A stretch of 64,000 nt of DNA from contig NZ_CP030059.1 in NCBI RefSeq assembly GCF_015291745.1, positions 4,429,501 through 4,493,500 of the forward strand, written 5' to 3'. Below the pieces are notes generated by a model. The model saw nothing but the letters and a program-made list of their open reading frames with translations. It was not told the DNA's origin and ran no database searches. Origin of the DNA: Bradyrhizobium sp. CCBAU 53351. Its GTDB lineage: Bacteria > Pseudomonadota > Alphaproteobacteria > Rhizobiales > Xanthobacteraceae. The position numbers and the translations under genes were made by a program. Of the stretch, positions 36,246 through 45,559 are shown in pieces (within the stretch, counting starts at the first letter, position 1; each line of letters begins with the position of its first letter).

Positions 36246-38723
36246 ATGACAACGGCCGATGCCTTGAACGATCCCTTGAACGATCCTTTGCCCGAGACCA
36301 TCGCTGCCGAAAGGCTGCGTCAGCACCTCGAAGACGTCGCGCGCGAGCGCGACAACGCCTATCGTGCGCTTCAGGAGCGCGAGACCGAGCTGGCGCGCAT
36401 CCAGCGCATCGGCAAGGTCGGCGGCGTCGAGGTCGACTTCCGCGAGGGCTTCAAGAACCGGCGTTCGCCCGAATATCTGATGCTCCACGGCCTGCCGCCG
36501 GAGGCGGCCGAGGAATCGCACGAGGATTGGGTCAATCGTATCCATCCCGACGACCGCGACGCCACCGTCAAGCACTTCATCGATGCACTCGCCGGCACCA
36601 GCGAAGACTACACCGCCGAATACCGCATCATCCGTCCCAATGACGGCGAGACCCGCTGGATCCGGGTCGTCGCCAAGATCGAGCGCGACAAGGACGGCCG
36701 CGCCATCCGCCTCGTCGGCGCCCATATCGACGTCACCGACCAGATGCTCGCGCGCGAGACCCTGCGCGAAAGCGAGGAACGCTTCCGCCTGATCGCCGAC
36801 AGCGCCCCGGTGCCGATCTGGGTGACCAAGCTCGACCGCACGCGGTCCTTTGCCAACCAGGCCTATGTCGACTTCGTCGGCCTGCCCTACGATCAGGCGA
36901 TCGCCTTCGACTGGCGCAAGGTGCTGCATCCGGACGACCTGCCGCATGTGCTGCAGCAATCGGTCCAGGGCGAAGCCTCGCTGAAACCCTTCGTGCTTGA
37001 AGCGCGCTACAAGAATGCCAGCGGCGAATGGCGCTGGCTGCGCTCGGAATCGCAGCCGCGCTGGGACCCCACCGGCAAGCATATCGGCTTCATCGGGGTC
37101 GCCCACGACATCACCGTCGCCAAGCAGGCCGAGATCGAGCTCCGGCGGCTCAACGAGACGCTGGAAGAGCGCATCGCCGAGCGCACCGCCGAGCTCGAAT
37201 CCAACGAGGCGCGGCTGCGCGCGATCCTGGAGACCAGCAACCAATATCAGGGCCTCGTCAATCTCAGCGGCGAACTTCTCTACGCCAACAAGACCGCACT
37301 CGACGGCATGGGGGCTCATTCCTCGGAGGTGATCGGAAAGCCGCTGTGGGAGACGCCCTGGTTCAGCGCGACGGAGGGCATGAGCGCGCTGGTGCGCGAA
37401 GCGTTCCACACCGTACTCAAGGGCGAAGCCGTGCGGCTCGAGATGCGCCTGCGCCTTCCCATCGGCGAGCGTGATTTCGACTTCGGCATGCGCCCCGTGC
37501 TCGACCGCCACGGCAACATCACCGGCGCGGTCCCTGAAGCCGTCGACATCACCGAGCGGCGCCGCGGCGAGGAAGCATTGCGGCAGTCGCAGAAGATGGA
37601 GGCGATCGGCCAGCTCACCGGCGGCGTCGCCCACGACTTCAACAACCTCCTCACCATCATCCGCTCGGCCACCGATTTCCTGCGCCGCCGCGAGCTGCCG
37701 GAAGAGCGCCGCCGCCGCTATGTCGATGCCATCTCCGACACGGTCGAGCGTGCCTCCAAGCTGACCGCTCAGCTTCTGGCGTTCGCGCGCCGGCAGCCGC
37801 TGAAGCCGCAGATCTTCAACGTCGGCAGCCAGGTCGAGGGTGTCGCGCAACTGGTCCGGCCGCTGGTCGGCGGTCGCATCGAAATCGCGGTGGAGATTCA
37901 AGACGCCGACTGCTTCACCATCGCCGACATCGCCCAGTTCGAGACCGCGCTGATCAACCTCGCCATCAACGCCCGGGACGCCATGGAGGGCGAAGGCAGC
38001 CTTACCATCGCGGTGCGCAAGGTTTCCGGCATCCCCAGCTTGCGCGCGCAGTCTGCGCGCAGCGGCGACTATGTCGCGATCTCGGTCACCGATACCGGCA
38101 GCGGCATCGCGCCGGAGCATCTCGATTCGATCTTCGAGCCGTTCTTCACGACCAAGGAGGTCGGCAAGGGCACCGGCCTCGGTCTCAGCCAGGCGTTTGG
38201 CTTCGCCAAGCAGTCCGAGGGTGACGTCGCGGTGACGAGCACGCAGGGCAAGGGCGCAACCTTCACGATCTACCTGCCGCAGGCCCAGAGCCCTGTCGCC
38301 GAGAAAGAAGCCGCGGCACTGATCCACGAGGCCGCCACCACCGGGCGCGGCTACCGCGTGCTCGTGGTCGAGGACAATGACGATGTCGGCCAGTTCTCCA
38401 CCGAGCTGCTGGAGGATCTCGGCTATGTCGTCCGCCGCGTCGCCAACGCCAACGCGGCGCTGGCGATCCTCGGCGAGAACGAATTCGCCGTCGACCTCGT
38501 GTTCTCCGACGTCATCATGCCCGGCATGAACGGCGTCGAGCTCGCCGGCATCATCCGCGAGCGCTATCCGGGCCTGCCCGTAGTGCTCACCTCCGGCTAC
38601 AGCAACGTGCTCGCCGAAAACGCCCATCGCGGTTTCGAGTTGATCCAGAAGCCGTATTCGGTGGAATCGCTGTCGCGCATCCTGCGCAAGGCAATCACGG
38701 AGAAGTTGTCGGTGGCGCGGTGA
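36246..38723 (+). CDS. PAS-domain hybrid histidine kinase with C-terminal receiver
   Basis: The 825-residue protein has no membrane segment and so senses a cytoplasmic signal. A short coiled region precedes three PAS/PAC units (about 45-165, 175-300 and 320-440). The HisKA domain has the phosphoacceptor His463 in GGVAHDFNNLL, followed by the HATPase (NLAINARDAM, DTGSGIAPEH, GKGTGLGLSQ) and a receiver domain with Asp755 in VFSDVIMPGMNG. The ATG at 36246 was preferred; an in-frame GTG at 36234 is possible. It is divergent from the peptidase, has no response-regulator neighbour, and may relay through its own receiver to an unlinked partner. Confidence 0.93.
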   Translation: MTTADALNDPLNDPLPETIAAERLRQHLEDVARERDNAYRALQERETELARIQRIGKVGGVEVDFREGFKNRRSPEYLMLHGLPPEAAEESHEDWVNRIHPDDRDATVKHFIDALAGTSEDYTAEYRIIRPNDGETRWIRVVAKIERDKDGRAIRLVGAHIDVTDQMLARETLRESEERFRLIADSAPVPIWVTKLDRTRSFANQAYVDFVGLPYDQAIAFDWRKVLHPDDLPHVLQQSVQGEASLKPFVLEARYKNASGEWRWLRSESQPRWDPTGKHIGFIGVAHDITVAKQAEIELRRLNETLEERIAERTAELESNEARLRAILETSNQYQGLVNLSGELLYANKTALDGMGAHSSEVIGKPLWETPWFSATEGMSALVREAFHTVLKGEAVRLEMRLRLPIGERDFDFGMRPVLDRHGNITGAVPEAVDITERRRGEEALRQSQKMEAIGQLTGGVAHDFNNLLTIIRSATDFLRRRELPEERRRRYVDAISDTVERASKLTAQLLAFARRQPLKPQIFNVGSQVEGVAQLVRPLVGGRIEIAVEIQDADCFTIADIAQFETALINLAINARDAMEGEGSLTIAVRKVSGIPSLRAQSARSGDYVAISVTDTGSGIAPEHLDSIFEPFFTTKEVGKGTGLGLSQAFGFAKQSEGDVAVTSTQGKGATFTIYLPQAQSPVAEKEAAALIHEAATTGRGYRVLVVEDNDDVGQFSTELLEDLGYVVRRVANANAALAILGENEFAVDLVFSDVIMPGMNGVELAGIIRERYPGLPVVLTSGYSNVLAENAHRGFELIQKPYSVESLSRILRKAITEKLSVAR

Positions 38724-38742
38724 ATGTGAGCGAAGCTTACCG

Positions 38743-38901
38743 CTGTCGTCCCGGACAAGCGCGCAAAAAGCGCGCGCCTATCCGGGACCCATACTCCGAG
38801 ACGGACGTTGTAGCGTGAGCTCGTAGCCGGCAATCTTCGCCAAACTTCATCCTGTGGTTATGGGTCCCAGACCTGCGCTTACGCTTGCCCGGGACGACAG
38901 C
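38743..38901. repeat. Intergenic inverted repeat
   Basis: GCTGTCGTCCCGGACAAG (38743-38760) pairs with CTTGCCCGGGACGACAGC (38884-38901) at 17 of 18 positions. Inner arms (GGACCCATA / TATGGGTCC) extend the structure. The element nearly fills the gap between the hybrid kinase and the MFS gene. It is the third palindrome family in the window and resembles known rhizobial intergenic repeats. Confidence 0.8.
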
Positions 38902-38948
38902 GAAGTGCTTGGCGCGCGCTGATAGACACAACGACGATCGAGAAACCG

Positions 38949-40223
38949 ATGTCCAGCGAAACTCCCGATCGAGCAAGGCAAGCCGGCCGGGCGCTGGATG
39001 CGGCCAATTTCTTCCTCGCCGACGTCCGCGACGGTCTCGGACCTTACCTCGCCGTCTATCTTCTCACCGAGCAGCACTGGGACGAGGCGCGCATCGGCCT
39101 CGTGATGTCGGTCGCGACCATCGCCGGCATCGTGGCGCAGACGCCGGCCGGAGCGCTGGTCGATGCGACGCGGGCGAAGCGGCTGATGATGGTGATTGCC
39201 GCGATCATGGTGACACTGGCTTCGTTGTCGCTGCCGCTGTTTCCGAGCTTCCTGCCCGTCGCGATCTCGCAAGGGATCGCGCAGGCCGCCGTCGTGATCT
39301 TTCCACCTGCGATTGCCGCCGTTTCGCTCGGCATCTTCGGCCGCGCCGCCTTCACCCGGCGGATCGGCCGCAACGAAACCTTCAACCACGCCGGCAATGC
39401 GGTCGCGGCCGCATTGGCGGGCGTCTCCGCCTATTGGTTCGGCCCGACCGTCGTCTTCTATCTTCTGAGCGCGATGGCGATCGCGAGCCTTCTCAGCATC
39501 CTCGCGATCCCCGCCCGCGCCATCGATCACGACCTCGCCCGCGGGCTGCACGATGCGGGTACGGATGCGCAACAGGACACGCCGTCAGGCATCGCCGTGC
39601 TTCTGACTTGCCGCCCCCTCCTCGTCTTTGCCATCTGCGTGTTGCTCTTTCACCTCTCCAACGCGGCGATGCTGCCACTGGTCGGGCAGAAACTGGCGCT
39701 GCAGGACAAGAACATGGGCACCAGCCTGATGTCGGCCTGCATCGTCGCGGCGCAAGTCGTGATGGTGCCGTTTGCCATGCTGGTCGGTGCCAGGGCCGAC
39801 CGCTGGGGCCACAAGCGGTTCTTCCTCGCGGCCCTGCTGATCCTTCCTATCCGCGGCGCACTCTACACGCTCTCCGACAATCCTTTCTGGCTGGTCGGCG
39901 TGCAGCTGCTCGACGGCGTCGGCGCCGGCATTTTTGGCGCGATCTTTCCCGTCATCGTTGCCGATCTCATGCGCAACACCGGCCGCTTCAACGTCGCGCA
40001 AGGCGCGGTCATCACCGCCCAGAGCATCGGCGCGGCGCTGTCGACGACGCTGGCCGGCTTCGCCGTGGTCGGCGCGGGCTACAGCGCGGCGTTCATCAGC
40101 CTGGGCCTCGTCGCTGCGATCGGCGCCGCCATCTGCATTCTCGCCCTGCCCGAGACGCGACATGGGGCCGCCCGCGCCCAGGGGGAGACAGCGGCACCGG
40201 CATCCGCTATCGCTGCCGAATGA
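38949..40223 (+). CDS. MFS transporter
   Basis: The 424-residue membrane protein has 12 predicted helices. The N-terminal half has the MFS loop TPAGALVDATRAKR after helix 2, and the second half has GARADRWGHKRFF. The subgroup resembles uncharacterised efflux carriers. The next gene, an ArsB-type pump, starts 25 bp downstream on the same strand, so the two are probably co-transcribed and may export related toxic anions. That link is inference only. Confidence 0.87.
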   Translation: MSSETPDRARQAGRALDAANFFLADVRDGLGPYLAVYLLTEQHWDEARIGLVMSVATIAGIVAQTPAGALVDATRAKRLMMVIAAIMVTLASLSLPLFPSFLPVAISQGIAQAAVVIFPPAIAAVSLGIFGRAAFTRRIGRNETFNHAGNAVAAALAGVSAYWFGPTVVFYLLSAMAIASLLSILAIPARAIDHDLARGLHDAGTDAQQDTPSGIAVLLTCRPLLVFAICVLLFHLSNAAMLPLVGQKLALQDKNMGTSLMSACIVAAQVVMVPFAMLVGARADRWGHKRFFLAALLILPIRGALYTLSDNPFWLVGVQLLDGVGAGIFGAIFPVIVADLMRNTGRFNVAQGAVITAQSIGAALSTTLAGFAVVGAGYSAAFISLGLVAAIGAAICILALPETRHGAARAQGETAAPASAIAAE

Positions 40224-40248
40224 ACTCATTTCACGTCAAGGACTGAAC

Positions 40249-41499
40249 GTGCCGTCTGACGCCATCTGGGCCTGGAGCATCATCGTCGTCGTGACCGCAG
40301 GCGTCATCATCCGGCCGTTTCGCCTGCCCGAAGCGGTCTGGGCCGTAATCGGCGCGAGCGCGCTGGTGCTATCAGGCCTGCTGCCGTGGCAGGACGCCCT
40401 CGCCGGCATCGCAAAAGGCCTCGATGTCTACCTGTTCCTGATCGGCATGATGCTGATCGCCGAGCTGGCGCGGCTCGAGGGCCTGTTCGACTATCTCGCC
40501 GCGCTCGCGGTGGAATATGCCGCCGGCTCGCCGCAGCGGCTGTTCCTGCTGATCTATCTCGTCGGCACGCTGGTGACGGTGCTGCTCTCCAACGACGCCA
40601 CCGCGATCGTGCTGACGCCCGCCGTCTATGCCGCGACGCGCGCGGCCGGCGCGAAACCGCTGCCCTATCTCTTCGTCTGCGCCTTCATCGCCAATGCCGC
40701 GAGCTTCGTGCTGCCGATCTCCAATCCGGCCAATCTCGTCGTGTTCGGCGCGCGGATGCCGCATCTGACGGAATGGCTGCGCCTGTTCGCCCTGCCATCG
40801 GCGGCCTCGATCCTGCTGACCTACATCGTGCTGCGCCTGACCCAGCACCGCGCGCTGAAGGAGGAGACGATTGCCCACCGCGTGCCGCATCCCGAGCTCG
40901 GCCGCGGCGGCAAGCTGACGGCGATCGGCATCGTCGCGATCGGCATCGTGCTGGTCACGGCGTCGGCGCTGGACAAGCAACTCGGCCTGCCGACCTTCAT
41001 CTGCGGCGGCGTGACGGCCGCGATCGTGCTGCTGCTCAGCCGGCAGTCGCCTGTGCCGGTGCTGCGCGGCGTGTCGTGGAGCGTGCTGCCGCTGGTCGGC
41101 GGGCTGTTCGTCATGGTGGAGGTGCTGATCAAGACCGGCGTGATCGCGCAGCTCAGCGCGCTGCTGCACCAGGCGGTGGCCCAATCCGTGCCGCAGGCCG
41201 CCTGGAGCGTCGGCATCGCGACCGCGCTCGCCGACAACATCGCCAACAACCTGCCGGTCGGTCTCGTCGCCGGCTCGGTCGCCGCCAGCGATCATTTGCC
41301 CGCACCTGTCGTCAGCGCCATCCTGATTGGCGTCGACCTCGGCCCCAATCTGTCGGTGACCGGCTCGCTCGCCACCATCCTCTGGCTGGTCGCGCTTCGC
41401 CGGGAAAAGATCGAGGTCGGCGCCTGGCCGTTCCTCAAGCTCGGCCTGCTGGTGACGCCGCCCGCCCTGATCGCGGCTTTGGCGGCGGCCATCCGATAA
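40249..41499 (+). CDS. ArsB-type arsenite/anion efflux transporter
   Basis: The 416-residue membrane protein belongs to the ion-transporter superfamily of ArsB. The two re-entrant-type signatures are LLSNDATAIVLTPAV in the first half and ADNIANNLPVGLVAG in the second, with about 11-12 hydrophobic segments. The length compares with about 429 for E. coli ArsB. The GTG at 40249 was chosen: AAGGA lies about 8 bases upstream, and it starts just after the MFS gene ends. The frame is open further upstream only as overlap. No arsR or arsC neighbours are visible, so the substrate may not be arsenite. Confidence 0.85.
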   Translation: MPSDAIWAWSIIVVVTAGVIIRPFRLPEAVWAVIGASALVLSGLLPWQDALAGIAKGLDVYLFLIGMMLIAELARLEGLFDYLAALAVEYAAGSPQRLFLLIYLVGTLVTVLLSNDATAIVLTPAVYAATRAAGAKPLPYLFVCAFIANAASFVLPISNPANLVVFGARMPHLTEWLRLFALPSAASILLTYIVLRLTQHRALKEETIAHRVPHPELGRGGKLTAIGIVAIGIVLVTASALDKQLGLPTFICGGVTAAIVLLLSRQSPVPVLRGVSWSVLPLVGGLFVMVEVLIKTGVIAQLSALLHQAVAQSVPQAAWSVGIATALADNIANNLPVGLVAGSVAASDHLPAPVVSAILIGVDLGPNLSVTGSLATILWLVALRREKIEVGAWPFLKLGLLVTPPALIAALAAAIR

Positions 41500-41617
41500 A
41501 CGTGCGATCTTTGCGGCGCATCAATGTCGCCGCTGAGGCCGGAGCTATACTTCAACTTGTCGCGCAGCCTGATAGGGCGCGGCAAGGAGATCCATCACGC
41601 AGATCCAGTCAAAGGCA

Positions 41618-41833
41618 TTGCCGCAGAGCTTTTCCCTGCGTCGTTCGTTTCAGAGTTTCACCGCGCCACGCCAGGGCCAGGCGGAAACGTCCCACCCATT
41701 GCTGCTCCTCGCGGTGGTGGTGCTGGTGACCCTGTTCGCGATCGTGGAGGTCGACCTGCACAGCGCTCAGTTGCAGGCGCTCGGCCTGCTCGGCCATGGC
41801 GCCGGGATTGATCCGGTCTTCCTGAGCCCGTAG
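41618..41833 (+). CDS. Possible small single-span membrane protein
   Basis: A 71-codon frame starts at TTG, with AAGGAG about 28 bp upstream. A non-standard ATC at 41594 would be better spaced from it. The product has a basic N-terminus (SLRRSFQ), one strong hydrophobic segment (PLLLLAVVVLVTLFAIVEV, about 27-45) and a short tail ending in DPVFLSP. Its composition looks like protein rather than chance. It is the only candidate in the 386-bp gap 41500-41885, and no family is recognised. Confidence 0.4.
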   Translation: MPQSFSLRRSFQSFTAPRQGQAETSHPLLLLAVVVLVTLFAIVEVDLHSAQLQALGLLGHGAGIDPVFLSP

Positions 41834-41885
41834 TCCTGGGAATGGAGCCCGATCGCGGCCATGGTTGCGACCGGGCAACGCTTCG

Positions 41886-43250
41886 TCAGTCGTTCTCGTA
41901 GCCGTAGACTTCCGGCAGGATGAAGATCGCGGCGAGCAATCCCATCAACGGAAAGATCGCGACCATTAGCGTGGCGTTCGCCTGCCCGATCGCGGCGAAC
42001 ACCGTCGGGAACAGGAAGATCGCCAGGAACGACGGCAGCTTCACGAACATGTAGGCGAAGCCGCTGGCGGTGCCGCGATATTTCGGCTTGGCGACCATGG
42101 TCGGGATCGTCATGCAGTTCGACGCGTCCCAGTAATGGCCCCACAGCATGGCGGCGGCCGCGAACGGCAGCAGGATCTTGTTGTCGGTATAGAGCGCGAA
42201 GGCCGCGACCAGCAGCGCGGCCAGCACGATCGAGAAGCCCGCGATCGAGATGCCGCGGTGACCGATCTTCGGCGTCAGGAGCGGGCCGACCCAGCCCGAC
42301 AGAGCGGCGAAGGAGAACAGCGCCATCGTCACCAGATTGATGCCGAGCACGCTCGACACGCCGACCATGACGAAGAGCACCGGCAGATAGAACGCGAAGG
42401 TCGAGAATTCGCTGGCTTGCACGAAGCAGGCGATCCAGCCGTAAAGCGTGGCGCGCCAGCGGATCGGATCCTTCTTGAGGTCGGCAAGGAATGCGCGGGT
42501 CGAGACTTTCGGCACTTCGACGTCCTGGTCCGGCAGCATGTCGAGATTGTCGTTGAACATCTCGCGCGCGACCTGCTTGGCCTCGCGGTAGCGGCCCTTC
42601 TGCACCAGCCACACCGCCGTCTCCGGCACGTCGTGCCGCATGATCAGGATGATCAGCGCCGGCAGCGCGCCGAGGCCGAGCGTCACGCGCCACAGCGTCT
42701 CGTGGTTCATGTCGATCAGGAGGAAGATCACGATGACGCCGATGGTGAGCACCTCGCCGACCGCGAACATGAACTGCCAGCGGTTGCCCATGACCTCGCG
42801 CTCACCCTTGGCCATGGATTCCATGATGTAGGTATAGCCGGTCGAGATGTCGGAACCGAGCGGAATGCCGAGCAGGAAGCGGATCACGATGAGCCAGGTG
42901 ATATCGGGCACGAAGGCCTGCGCTAGCGCCAGCACGATGAACAGCACCATCGTGGCCAGGAACATGACGCGGCGGCCGATCTTGTCGGAGAGCCAGCCGC
43001 CGAGCAGCGCACCGATCAGGGCGCCGCCCTGCGTGCCGGCCGCGGCAAGGCCCAGCATCAGCGGATCAGGATTGAACTGCTCCTTGATGAAGATCAGCAC
43101 GAAGGCGATCGAATAGAGATCCCAGGCCTCGACCAGGATCGAGGCCATCATCAGCCAGCCGACCTTGTTGCCCTTGGGACTGTAGTTCGTGATGAGGTAG
43201 CGGACCGCGGCTTCGCTCGCGGTCGGTTGTGGCATCGCCGTCGTTGACAT
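41886..43250 (-). CDS. MFS transporter, sugar-acid/aromatic-acid symporter type
   Basis: The 454-residue inner-membrane carrier has about 12 helices, the loop GGWLSDKIGRRVM after helix 2, a long central loop (about 220-260) and TPKIGHRG in the second half. The ATG at 43250 has AGAGGA upstream. A 9-codon in-frame extension upstream is less likely. It lies on the minus strand behind the GntR gene and opposite the sugar-acid enzymes, and probably imports their substrate. A palindrome-rich 145-bp gap separates it from the regulator. Confidence 0.88.
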   Translation of the reverse strand: MSTTAMPQPTASEAAVRYLITNYSPKGNKVGWLMMASILVEAWDLYSIAFVLIFIKEQFNPDPLMLGLAAAGTQGGALIGALLGGWLSDKIGRRVMFLATMVLFIVLALAQAFVPDITWLIVIRFLLGIPLGSDISTGYTYIMESMAKGEREVMGNRWQFMFAVGEVLTIGVIVIFLLIDMNHETLWRVTLGLGALPALIILIMRHDVPETAVWLVQKGRYREAKQVAREMFNDNLDMLPDQDVEVPKVSTRAFLADLKKDPIRWRATLYGWIACFVQASEFSTFAFYLPVLFVMVGVSSVLGINLVTMALFSFAALSGWVGPLLTPKIGHRGISIAGFSIVLAALLVAAFALYTDNKILLPFAAAAMLWGHYWDASNCMTIPTMVAKPKYRGTASGFAYMFVKLPSFLAIFLFPTVFAAIGQANATLMVAIFPLMGLLAAIFILPEVYGYEND

Positions 43251-43278
43251 GTCTGGTCCTCTCTTCAAGACTTTCAAA

Positions 43279-43397
43279 GCATGATCCGGATCCGAAGGGC
43301 CGCGCTAGCGCAAAGTGCGCAGCGGTTTTCCGAGCGGATCATGCCCAAACAACAAGCTAAAGCGCGATGACGATCCATCCTGATCTCATCGCGCTTT
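43279..43397. repeat. Two adjacent intergenic palindromes
   Basis: The first is GCATGATCCG (43279-43288) with its exact complement CGGATCATGC (43335-43344). The second is AAAGCGCGATGA (43359-43370) with its exact complement TCATCGCGCTTT (43386-43397), whose right arm reaches the GntR stop codon. Both forms look like common alphaproteobacterial intergenic repeats and may also act as a transcriptional or RNA-processing barrier between the two genes. Confidence 0.8.
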
Positions 43398-44160
43398 ACG
43401 TGCCGAGCAGCGGCTCGATGCTGCAATCGAGCAGGCGCGGGTCGATCCCCACCTCCATGCCGTTGAACATCTCGCCCATGTAGTCGATCAGTGCATCGCT
43501 CGCCTTGACCGCGTCCTCGACGCGGCGGTTGGCGACTGCGTTGAGAATGCCGAGATGATGGTCGATCGTGCCGGATAGATCGGCCTGTCCCGGCATGAAG
43601 CGGTGGTGGATGTAGCCGATGCGGCGATACAGCGTGTGCAGCGGCCGCAGCGTGTGCACCAGGAACGGCTCGCCGGCCGCCTCCAGCACCAGCGCGTCGA
43701 TGCGGCGGTCGATGCTGTTGAATTCGTCAAGGGTCAGGCTGGCGCGGCGCTCACGCAGGAGCCGCTCGATATGCAGCGCCTGATTGCGATGCGAGAGGCT
43801 GGCGCGATCGGCCGCGAGGCGAACCACGAAACGCTCCATGTCGCGGCGCAAGGCCAGCAGCATGCGCTCGCGCGCCAGATCGATCGGCGCAATGTGCAGG
43901 CCGTGGCGCGGACGAATGACGATGAGCGTGTCGGCGGAGAGACGGTTGACGGCGTGATGCACCGGCGTGCGGCCGAAGCCGGTGATCTCCTGCAATTCCA
44001 GCATGGTCATGAACTGACCGGGCTTGAGCTCGCAATGGACGAGGAGCTCCTCGATCTTCTGATAGGCCAGCTCGAAGAAATTGACGCGGTTGCGCCGGGA
44101 GGGCCTGCCCTCGCCGTCGTCGCTCCTCACCACTTCGAGCGCGCGTTTGCGCCGTGCCAT
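43396..44160 (-). CDS. GntR-family (FCD/FadR-type) transcriptional regulator
   Basis: The 254-residue regulator has an N-terminal GntR winged helix (YQKIEELLVHCELKPGQ, then TGFGRTPVHHAVNRL, about 33-72) and an all-helical FCD effector domain with spaced His residues (HIERLL, HRFMPGQ, HHLGILNAV) that usually bind a metal and a carboxylic acid. It is divergent from the dehydratase operon, with a near-perfect palindrome between them. FCD regulators commonly respond to sugar acids, matching the neighbouring enzymes. Confidence 0.92.
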   Translation of the reverse strand: MARRKRALEVVRSDDGEGRPSRRNRVNFFELAYQKIEELLVHCELKPGQFMTMLELQEITGFGRTPVHHAVNRLSADTLIVIRPRHGLHIAPIDLARERMLLALRRDMERFVVRLAADRASLSHRNQALHIERLLRERRASLTLDEFNSIDRRIDALVLEAAGEPFLVHTLRPLHTLYRRIGYIHHRFMPGQADLSGTIDHHLGILNAVANRRVEDAVKASDALIDYMGEMFNGMEVGIDPRLLDCSIEPLLGT

Positions 44161-44239
44161 GTCGTCCTCCCGTCCACCCGCGTTCTCGGGCGGGGCGCCT
44201 CGCTCCGAGGCGTCGTGTTTGTGACATCCTTAAAACATG

Positions 44240-44255
44240 TTGTGATATATTACAA
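44240..44255. promoter_or_regulatory. Candidate GntR operator
   Basis: TTGTGATATATTACAA is a 16-base dyad in which 14 positions are symmetric, with TTGT/ACAA outer arms like those of known FadR/FCD-type sites. It is preceded by an ACATGT palindrome. It lies about 80 bp upstream of the GntR start and 93 bp upstream of the dehydratase start, so it could control both. Confidence 0.6.
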
Positions 44256-44347
44256 GCGGGCGTAAGACTGCCCTCGCCCCGCCGCCAAGCGCGGCCCGAA
44301 GATGACAAACAACAGGGCGCTAAGTGCCCGACGGGAGGATTGTGACC

Positions 44348-45547
44348 GTGAAGATCACGTCGATCGAGACGCTGCGTACCGAAGAATTCTCCAACGTCAT
44401 CTGGGTGCGCGTTCACACCGACACCGGCGTGATCGGTCTCGGCGAGACCTTCTACGGCGCAGGCGCCGTCGAAGCGCAGATCCACGACACCTTTGCCGGC
44501 CGCCTGCTCGGCCGCAATCCCCTGCATATCGAAGCGATTCACCGCGATATGCTCAACCTGCCGATGGCGCAGTCCTCCACCGGCGTCGAATATCGCGCGG
44601 CGTCCGCGATCGACATCGCGCTGTGGGACCTGTTCGGCAAGGTCTGCGGCCAGCCGGTGCACCAGATGCTCGGCGGCCTCTGCCGTGACAAGCAGCGCAT
44701 CTACAACACCTGCGCCGGCACGCAATATGTGCGGTCCACCAATATCAGCCCGGTCTCGAACTGGAATCTCGGTGCTGCCAAGGGACCCTACGAAGACCTC
44801 GACGGCTTCATGAACCGTGCCGATGCGCTGGCCGAAAGCCTGCTCGAAAGCGGCATCTCGGCGATGAAGATCTGGCCGTTCGATCCGGCGGCGCAGGAGA
44901 ACAAGGGCCTCTACATCACGGCCGCGCAGATGAAGCAGGCGATCGAGCCGTTCGAGAAGATCCGCAAAGCGGTGGGCGACAAGATGGAGATCATGGTCGA
45001 GCTCCATTCGCTGTGGAATCTGCCGACCGCCAAGCAGATCGCGCGCGCGCTCGAGCCCTACAAACCGACCTGGTACGAGGACCCGATCCGGATGAACTCG
45101 CCGCAGGCGCTGGCTGAATACGCCCGCTCCACCGACGTCTGGGTCTGCGCCAGCGAGACGCTGGGCTCGCGCTTCCCCTACAAGGACATGCTCGACCGCG
45201 ACGCCATGCATGTGGTGATGGCGGACCTGTGCTGGACCGGCGGCCTCACCGAAGGGCGCAAGATCGCGGCCATGGCCGAGACCTATCACCGCCCCTTTGC
45301 TCCTCATGACTGCATCGGCCCGATCGGCTTCATCGCCGCCATCCACATGTCGTTCAGCCAGCCCAACACCTTGATCCAGGAATCGGTGCGCGCCTTCTAC
45401 AAGGGCTGGTACAATGAGCTCGTCACCACGATGCCCGTGATCAAGGATGGCTATGTCTTCCCGATGGAAGGCCCTGGCCTTGGCGTCGACCTTCTGCCCG
45501 CCGTCTTCGAGCGCTCCGATCTCATCGTGCGTCGCTCCAACGTCTAA
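44348..45547 (+). CDS. Enolase-superfamily (mandelate racemase/muconate lactonising) sugar-acid dehydratase
   Basis: The 399-residue protein has an N-terminal capping domain and a TIM barrel. Barrel landmarks are the metal-binding acidic positions MVELHSLW, WYEDP and ASETLGS, followed by PHDCIGP, which carries a likely catalytic His. These fit acid-sugar dehydratases that remove water from aldonic or uronic acids to give 2-keto-3-deoxy acids. The GTG at 44348 was chosen because GGGAGG ends 9 bases before it. It is the first gene of the sugar-acid operon. The exact sugar acid is unknown. Confidence 0.87.
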   Translation: MKITSIETLRTEEFSNVIWVRVHTDTGVIGLGETFYGAGAVEAQIHDTFAGRLLGRNPLHIEAIHRDMLNLPMAQSSTGVEYRAASAIDIALWDLFGKVCGQPVHQMLGGLCRDKQRIYNTCAGTQYVRSTNISPVSNWNLGAAKGPYEDLDGFMNRADALAESLLESGISAMKIWPFDPAAQENKGLYITAAQMKQAIEPFEKIRKAVGDKMEIMVELHSLWNLPTAKQIARALEPYKPTWYEDPIRMNSPQALAEYARSTDVWVCASETLGSRFPYKDMLDRDAMHVVMADLCWTGGLTEGRKIAAMAETYHRPFAPHDCIGPIGFIAAIHMSFSQPNTLIQESVRAFYKGWYNELVTTMPVIKDGYVFPMEGPGLGVDLLPAVFERSDLIVRRSNV

Positions 45548-45559
45548 GGACCTTCCGAC

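Noticed and set aside
36009..38627. Minus-strand open frame of 872 codons opposite the hybrid kinase
   Set aside because: It is antisense to a gene with all kinase motifs intact and has no recognisable domain.
43279..43397. Palindromes as a CRISPR array
   Set aside because: The two palindromes differ in sequence and do not recur at regular spacing.
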